64,000 bases of DNA from NCBI GenBank assembly GCA_013368315.1, contig JAACJM010000261.1, forward strand, positions 1 to 64,000. The letters run 5' to 3'. Positions 57,124 to 64,000 of the stretch are shown here, in pieces (positions within the stretch are counted from its first letter, which is position 1; the number at the start of each line of letters is the position of its first letter). A program made the translations under genes and the position numbers. The DNA is from Tetrapyrgos nigripes (Eukaryota; Basidiomycota; Agaricomycetes; Agaricales; Campanellaceae). The notes under the pieces were generated by a model that worked only from the letters and a program-made list of their open reading frames with translations, searched no databases and was not told the origin of the DNA.

Positions 57124-57450
57124 AGGTGAAAGAAGTGACACCAACTTCAGCCAAGCAGAGCTCAGAAAAATAATGCTGGATTATTGGATTGCATTCACAA
57201 ACATCCTGAATCTGAATGACAGTAAAGGCTCTTCAAGCTCGTAAGTCAGTCTCCTTCACTCTGAATGATAGTGTTAAACTTCATTCTTAAGGTCCCATTT
57301 AGCTGGAGTATGAAGCTCATAATTGAATCTCCTTCAATCTTCAGACTAGAGTCTAGTATCTGTATAATGCTACTTACTTATGACCAGGTATTGATGCAGC
57401 TGAACAGCTATAACACAATGATCATGGATGATTTCCACAAGAGGGAAGGC
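57124..57450 (+). pseudogene. Carboxylesterase 3' fragment, decayed paralogue of the gene at 60852-63130
   Basis: Aligns with exons 8-10 and their introns of the intact gene (62763-63100): MLDYWIAFTNILNLNDSKGS corresponds to MMDYWISFANTLNPNDGKGS, and LMQLNSYNTMIMDDFHKRE to LMQLNGHNTTAIKDDFRERQ. The active-site Ser, Glu and His exons are absent. Most CpGs of the intact gene are TG or CA here. Confidence 0.8.
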
Positions 57451-57610
57451 TAGCATACTGAGGGCTGAACAGGTGAAATTGTTGTAGTGGCCACTGAAAC
57501 CCATATCCTCATGAATTATCTTCATCATTTCTGTGACAAATCACGCTGAGCTTTTGCCACTGGCTTGAAGAGCTCCAATGTCATCAGCTGGATATTTGCA
57601 TAAAGGCTAC

Positions 57611-59005
57611 TATCTCCCTGTATATGGTAGGCAAGAGCAGCACAGTTCAAATCCAATTTTCACTCACATTTTGAAGCAAACCATGCCGTTCTCCCTGGTT
57701 CCCAGGCCCCTATTTTTTCTATTTTCCCTCTTTGTAGTTGCTTCATAGTAGCCTCACCTGAGCGTAAATGATACTAAAACCACTGCAGCAGATTGTTTTT
57801 TATGGCATTTAGGAAGATATTCCCTTATGGTCATAGCTCTATTACTGAATCTGGGGTGCCATGGACACAAAAATATTGCGAAAAGAACATCACAATGAGG
57901 CCAAGTACTTCCTTTAGTGGGGTTCATAGGGCTCTGTATATGAGAGACTAGTATTGTGGACAGTTCAAAGTTACGAGCTTTTGGAATCAAATTTGGAGTG
58001 CAACTGCCTCATCTATACATTAATAGCCATGGTCTCAAGGAGCTGGAAGAGATAAAACAAGTATGTAACTGCTTCCTCTGAAGCTTGCAGGACTCTTCCA
58101 ATACTTAATTTACTCACATTAAAGAGCTTCTAGAATGTGTGATAAAGAGCACACACTTGGCTCTAAGCAGTAGTAGACAGAACAACAGTAGACAGATAAC
58201 AATGAGAGACTAGTCCCAAGATGAAGTTAATATTGAATAAAGACAAGGAATACATGAGATGCTCACCTAGTCCCAAGACAAAGAGGTCAAGATGGGGACT
58301 AGGGAGCTATTACTCTAAGCTTATATATACAGAACAGAAAGAAAGATAAAGACTGAGCAAAGCGAAGAAAGGAATCAGAGAACTGTCCAGAACAATCAAA
58401 GTACAGCCTATTGTCCCTGTAAGAGATGTATCATGAAAAGATGAACAAAAGATGAACAAGCTGTGTGTAGTGTCCCTGTAAGAGATGTATCATAAAAAGA
58501 TGAACAAATGATGAAACAGGGGATGATAGCTGTGCATAAATGATCAAGGAAAGATGAACAAAAGATAGGGCAAAGGATGAACAAAACGATGAACAAAAGG
58601 CAGTGACTGATGAAGAAAAGAAACAGAAAATGAATGAAAATACCCTGAAAATAATACTGTCATGACAGAATGTGTATCATTCTTTTTATTGATTTTACAG
58701 GTGGCTTCTGAGCCACAGACTCTTTGGAAAGAGTCAGGAGCAGGGCAGGAGACAATGAAAATTTATGTGTTCAGACCCAGGGCAGGTGGCTTAGAAAGTA
58801 CAGCACAGGCTCACAGTCCATCATATGGCTCTAGGATGCATGTCTGAGAGCAAACAGCAGTCAATGCAGTGTACAGACACAAAGACATGTTGTGAGGAAT
58901 AGGAGAATAGGGGCCTAGGAACCAGTGAGAATGGCATGGTTTGCTTCAAAATGCGAGTGAAAATTGGATTTGAACTGTGCTGCTTTCATCTACTGTACTC
59001 AGGTG
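57611..59005. mobile_element. Inverted-repeat element (~100 bp arms), unclassified
   Basis: 57626-57715 (AGCAGCACAGTTCAAATCCA, CATTTTGAAGCAAACCATG, CCAGGCCCCTATT) recurs as its reverse complement at 58905-58985. The ends could not be placed exactly and no target duplication was found. The interior has no transposase and contains A-rich repeats at 58395-58620 built from GATGAACAAA. Confidence 0.5.
58395..58620. repeat. Imperfect tandem repeat (AAAGATGAACAAA-type)
   Basis: About ten units containing GATGAACAAA, plus a longer word GTCCCTGTAAGAGATGTATC occurring twice (near 58413 and 58472). Confidence 0.6.
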
Positions 59006-59571
59006 CCAACTCCTGGGAGGTCAAAGCACCAATGTGGTTGATTGAACAGAAGTGGCCGAAGGTTGTAGAGAAGTTTTCCGGGACCAACAATAATTGGATG
59101 ACAGCTCAGGATCTATGAACCCAGACTATGAATGTGTTCAATCATTTTGTGTACTGCTTCAGTGGACAAACACTAGTCTTTGCTGATTTGCAAGGTACAG
59201 GGTCTGTTACCACTGATATTGGCTGCTAATTCATTGTGATCTGTCACAGGTTCACCAGTGATGATCAACAATCATTCAGGTCTCGAGTTGTTTGATGTTA
59301 TGACCCATACAAACACCGGGTTAGTCCATTCACTGCTCTCCTGATATTTACATCCTGATCTCATTGGCAGGACCTCTGGAATTGGCAACCTTGGTTTGGA
59401 AGGATTGCACTTTTTTGTGGATCAGCATATGTGCAGTGAAGTGTGCAACAATACCATGGTGGATCTTGAAGCCTTTGAGATAGGCGCTCCTAGCGCTCCT
59501 GCTCCCACTTCCAAAGGTGATGACAATGTGGGACAATGGCTTGTTCAAGACCAGGGTGAGAAAGAAAGACA

Positions 59572-60010
59572 CACTGCGGGCAAAGGCAGCTCTTTTCAAT
59601 GAGAAGAGCCTGAGAAGATTCTGAGAAGATTTCAAATCCGCTCAATAAAAGATCACTGAGAAGAGTTTGAGAAGAATTGAAATCATCTCAAAATCTTCTC
59701 GACCCTGTACTCAACAAGAAGAGTGAGGGCAATCCTAAGGAATCCTGGTAATCCAATAATAAGAATGTAATTCAAAGTTGGCACATGGATGTCACGTGGC
59801 TGGCAGGATTCCTAGGATTCCTCAGGATTACTCTTGTTCTCCTTGTTATAATCTCAGACTCTTCTCATTGAGTACCAGGCCAGGAAGATTTTGAGATTAT
59901 TTCAAGTCTTCTCAAACTCTTATCAGTGGTCTTTTTTTGAGTGGATGTCAAATATTCTCACAATATTCTCAGGCTCTTTTCATTGATAAGAGCTACCTAT
60001 GCCCGCAGTG
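59572..60010. mobile_element. CACTG-ended MITE (439 bp) with ~125 bp inverted repeats
   Basis: Ends CACTGCGGGCAAAGGCAGCT and, reversed, CACTGCGGGCATAGGTAGCT. The arms extend inward about 125 bp and are rich in GAGAAGA words. The flanking 3 bp are ACA on both sides (59569-59571 and 60011-60013). CACTG ends with a 3 bp duplication suggest a CACTA-type non-autonomous element. Confidence 0.7.
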
Positions 60011-60013
60011 ACA

Positions 60014-60806
60014 GGATAGCGGAGGAGTGATCGAAAAATTGAGTGATCAGCAGAAGGTACAGGTCCAGGAGGGAGCCCAGCCCGAAAATAGAAATGGATA
60101 TGCTGATCAGGAGAATTCGGACTAAAGGGATTGGAAGTGAGAATGCATTCAACTGCATGCAGCTAGCTATTTAGCTACAGCTCGAAATGGTAGCAGCATT
60201 CAACGCGCTGCTGTATGTATACATATGTCATAAATAGATTTTCATTTTGCATACTTATGTCGGTATAGACTAATTGTTGCACTACAACTATTAAGCTAGG
60301 TGTAAAAGACTTGGAGACCAGGACGGAGTCCTCTGGACCTGGTCCCCAGAAAATCTGTCCCCCTCTAGCCATTCTATTTACAGCTCGAAGCTTCCAATAA
60401 CCTAGAAACGATCTACTCGTGAATTGCTCCCAAACCTATCAGGCTTGGCGTCCCTTTGGCAGCGTGGTGCCCTGTACATGTTGAGGACACGTCGCTGACG
60501 TGTCTCAGTCACGTCATGTATCCACGTGCTGGTGAGGCCGTGGCGGTGCGGAACTGAGATTTGAAAGCGAGAGTGAAGCGTGCCGCTCTCGCCTACCGTA
60601 CCCTGTAGATAATATTGCAACAGATGTGTGGGAAGCTATCGACAGCTTCAGACGTCTACACTCCGGTCCTCTTTTCCCGGCCTCCGTGTTGTATTTATGA
60701 TGCCTGCGAAAAGACATGGGACTTCGTAGCATGAGAAAGAGCACACCGTTAAGTAGCCATGAGGCGATTTGTTGAGTCAGCAATAGGGTATACTTAGAGC
60801 AATAAC
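60014..60806. other. Promoter region and upstream flank of the carboxylesterase gene
   Basis: No supported gene. CpG-rich again from about 60.4 kb. Confidence 0.4.
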
Positions 60807-60813
60807 TATATAA
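60807..60813 (+). promoter_or_regulatory. TATA box of the carboxylesterase gene
   Basis: TATATAA, 45 bp before the ATG at 60852. Confidence 0.6.
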
Positions 60814-60851
60814 CCTGAAAAGTCTGCCTCCCGAACGACATTCTTTCCACC

Positions 60852-63130
60852 ATGACACTTGCTCACCTTCTGCTCATCTATGCGATTTCAATATCCACTT
60901 CCGTCTTTGCTTCAGATCCAAGCGTATCGATAGGAGAGGTCACGTTTGTAGGACGGCAAACTTCAGAGAACGTTGAATTTTTTGGAGGTGAGTAAACCAG
61001 CAGTCAAACGATAATTCGATATTTATACAAAAGGGGGGCCCGTATGCAGGTGTTCCTTTTGCAGAGCCTCCAATTGGTAACCTTCGACTCAGGCCACCTA
61101 TCCTCACAGACTTCACATCTGCACAACACACAGTGATTAATGCGACACAATTTGGCCCCTCTTGTGTTCAGGCAGGAATTCCTGTCGACCAAGTATCCGA
61201 GGATTGCCTCAGTGTGAGTATATTTCGTCCAGCAAAACTCGGACTCGATGAGAGCAAGGGTGACGGTCTACCGGTGATGATTTGGCTTTATGGAGGTGGA
61301 TTCCTTGTCGGATCTTCTTCAATGTACGACGGAACACCACTAGTCAATCGTAGCGTTTTCAGGGTACGAAACACAAGTTCATAATCGTGTTTAAATGCAT
61401 TTCTTACTCTACAGAACACGCCAACCATCTTCGTCGCTGCCAATTATCGCCTAGGACCGTTGGGATTTCCACGTGGAGACGACGTTGGACGGGAAACCGA
61501 TGCTGGATCTCGTATTCTGAATCTTGGACTACAAGATAATATTGCAGCATTGCAGTGGGTCAAGAAACATATCGCTTCGTTCGGTGGCGATCCTTCAAAG
61601 GTGAGTAATTCCAGGAGGATGTTTTCGACCTCTTCTTTTCAACGACACATTGAAAGGTTACCGTGTTTGGTGAAAGCGCTGGGGCTCGCGCGATCGAAGT
61701 CTTACTGTTGAGCGGCAAGATACAAGGTCTGGCAAGAGGGGCGGTAAGTGAACCACACATAGACTCCTTCATGAACCTCCTTATCCCTGATTGGATATCT
61801 AGATCATGGAATCAACGGTCGGAAGGTCACACATATCTCCTACGTCTTCTACCGCAAACACCGTGTGGGATGATTTCATGGCAGCCCTACCTCAATGCGC
61901 GAATACGTCGATGACCGATGTACAGTGCATACGACATCTGAACACCTCGGAACTGATTGAAGGCTTCAATAATGGTCGTTTGTTCTTCAACACTTCAAGA
62001 CCAAACTGGTTGCCTACTCTTGACGACGACATTATTCCTGGTTTTCCATCTACGCTAAAGCCTGACCATGGCGTACTGGAAGCTGTTATTGTTGGATGCA
62101 ATCAAGATGAAGGTATGTAGCCTTGTCACCTAAGCATATTATCAATAAAATAACTCTAAATTCATCGATGTATTCCTAGCAACGCTTTTTACGGACCAAA
62201 GCGTAAACTCAACACAAGCGATTAGTGATATGATTCTCGGATCGCCTCCATCTCCTCCAAACGCCTCACCATCCCAAAGAAAAGCCCAGCTTCAGGAGCT
62301 TCAGTACATCCTTGACGAGACGCTGACTTTATACCCAAACATTTCCTCCTTGGGATCTCCTTTCAACACCGGTAACGAAACATTTGGACTAGATCCAGAG
62401 TACAAACGTACTGCAGCCGCAGGTGAGTATCCTACGATCCTTCAAACACTTCTGTAGTGTTTGGAAGTTAACATCCTTGAATTTTGACCTGCAGCAACGG
62501 ACATGGGATTCCACGCCGAGCGCCGATTCCACATCAATCATCAACTCATCCCAGCTGGAATTTCCACTTTCTCGTACGTCTTCACCGATCCAGATGCTGT
62601 ACCTGTACAAGATTTCGTTACTGGGGCTCCTGTCCCTGGATCATTGGGAGGTAACTGCTTACATTCTAAGTTTTTTCTCCATATCATATTTAAAGTTCTT
62701 TTGAAAGTAACACACTCCTCCGAGATTTTCTATGTCTTTGGAACGCTCGCTGAACGTCCTGAGGTGAAAAAAGTGACGCTGACCGCAGCCAAGCTCAGCG
62801 ACATGATGATGGATTATTGGATTTCGTTCGCAAATACGCTGAATCCGAATGATGGTAAAGGCTCTACTCGTGAGTTGCAGTCTCCTCCAGTTCGAATGAT
62901 AAAATCCTAAAAACATTTCATAAGGTCCAAACTGGCCGGAGTACACAGGTAATCGGCAGGTAAGTGTATGATATCGTTCTACTGTGAGTTCCAACCACTT
63001 ACTAATAGAATAATACCACTACTAGGAACTGATGCAGCTAAACGGCCACAACACGACTGCTATCAAAGATGATTTCCGCGAGAGACAAATCGCCTTTTTC
63101 AACCGGGATCCGGCGGTTTTCGGGCATTGA
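60852..63130 (+). CDS. Secreted type-B carboxylesterase/lipase, ten exons, 577 aa
   Basis: Ten exons join in frame: 60852-60987, 61050-61363, 61415-61600, 61657-61743, 61803-62112, 62180-62422, 62495-62650, 62708-62869, 62925-62959 and 63026-63130. A signal peptide (MTLAHLLLIYAISISTSVFA) predicts secretion. Family motifs: GVPFAEPPIGNLRLRPP, the EDCLSVSIF cysteine motif, oxyanion-hole MIWLYGGGF, and nucleophile elbow VFGESAGA (Ser about 219). The acid is in GCNQDEATLF (Glu about 344), and His is in VTHSSEIFYVF (about 480), so the triad is complete. Several N-glycosylation sequons (NAT, NRS, NTS). It hydrolyses ester bonds, perhaps lipids or plant esters; the substrate cannot be told. Length is normal for the family. 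A decayed 3' fragment of a paralogue lies 3.4 kb upstream. Confidence 0.93.
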
Positions 63131-64000
63131 AAGAAAAGAGGGCAACATTATGCATATATCAAGTCAGATCTGTGTTAAATACTTGTGATGTACGATAGTC
63201 AAAAGAAAGTAAAATCGTCGCAGCACCCGAAGCCCCTATCGAAATAAAATAATGAGTTATCTCATTTTTACCAGCAACTTGATGCCGTAACCTAGCAGCC
63301 CCTAATCGCCAGTATGTTGATTTCGCAGCTTGGTGGGGATCAATACATTAACCACCCTGAGACGCGGCAATTTTGTAAAATACTAGGTTGTTCCTTAGTT
63401 AGCTTCATATAAAAAATGACGGTTATTCCTACGCTCACAACCAACTGCTTTTTATAAAAGCCCTGCCAAATATCCTAGGGCCAAGACAGAGACTCATATG
63501 ACTGGTGCTTTGGACATCATCCTATGGACCAAGGTTCATCTCTCGGACTCCCTTCCGAACTCAGCTTTAGCATCGCAATCGGCTTGGACGGCCACTTTCC
63601 AAAACGAGTATCTCGTTAGTAGTTGCTACTTGCTTTAATTTTTATGTACATACGCCTATATGGACTTGCTATCATTTTGTACATATCAGTTACATTATGG
63701 ACTAATGAACTACAACGAAACACTATGCCCCAGCGTCGTCTTCAATCAGAGGTAGGCTACAGGACCCAGGGGTATCAGGTTGTGGGTTCATCTGAGCGAG
63801 ATAAGAGCGCGGGAAGGATAACCAAAACGCCGTTTACCGTTGACAGCTGCGAGCAGTGGGTAGGCGGTGCGAAAACAAGGATGCAAGAAAGAATAAAAAT
63901 GTATCAGTTGGCACTAGTATGCATACACAAACTAAGATGAAAGTTACTCACCTATTAATCTCCCCTTCTTAGGCATCTCTTACACTCCTACTTCTTCAGC
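63131..64000. other. Downstream flank, no gene recognised
   Basis: An open frame of 105 codons at 63623-63940 (plus) starts with a hydrophobic stretch, but there is no family match and no TATA box at the usual distance. Possibly the start of another gene cut by the window edge. Confidence 0.3.

Noticed and set aside
60514..60858. 114-codon frame on the minus strand
   Set aside because: Lies across the promoter of the carboxylesterase gene and has no motif.

Overview
The window looks like a basidiomycete genome, most likely an agaricomycete. The genes carry short introns (about 45-65 nt, GT..AG). They belong to families typical of mushrooms: TKL-like kinases with an HGD catalytic loop, a HET-domain protein, a multi-pass protein with a YAIGDAIVVWRAW block, and a type-B carboxylesterase. 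Decayed Helitron, copia, hAT and Tc1 elements lie around them. There are no operons, CRISPR arrays or bacterial features.

Layout. (1) 0-14 kb is a gene island: the 5' part of a HET-domain gene (minus, cut by the window edge), then three paralogous protein kinase genes A (minus), B (plus) and C (minus), with one clean solo LTR beside them. (2) 14.6-59 kb is almost entirely nested mobile DNA. It holds a hAT element with a Mutator-like element inside it; a copia solo LTR; remnants of a membrane-protein gene and a USP-like peptidase gene; and a broken ankyrin-repeat gene. The ankyrin gene is split by a ~3.7 kb CACTG-ended element that itself carries a 5.8 kb dead copia element, and further along by a copia LTR that is itself split by another LTR. 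A deleted Tc1 element, a ~150 bp satellite array and a long Helitron follow; the Helitron is interrupted by an intact 5.0 kb copia element (one 1488-residue polyprotein, 235 bp LTRs, 5 bp target duplication). A decayed hypothetical membrane-protein gene and a broken piece of carboxylesterase end this part. (3) 60-64 kb is a second gene island with an intact secreted carboxylesterase gene of ten exons.

The strongest overall signal is mutational. In both copia elements the two LTRs differ almost only by transitions at CpG or former CpG sites, and all seven in-frame stops I found in the dead copia polyprotein can be explained by C-to-T change. The carboxylesterase fragment has lost the CpGs that its intact relative keeps. 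This suggests CpG methylation and deamination (a MIP/RIP-like silencing history) acting on repeats, while the gene islands stay CpG-rich. Both copia families also share a primer-binding site that matches the anticodon arm of initiator tRNA-Met rather than its 3' end.

All coordinates, splice sites and repeat comparisons were made by eye. Exon borders of the HET gene, kinases A and C, and the 5' end of the Helitron are approximate.
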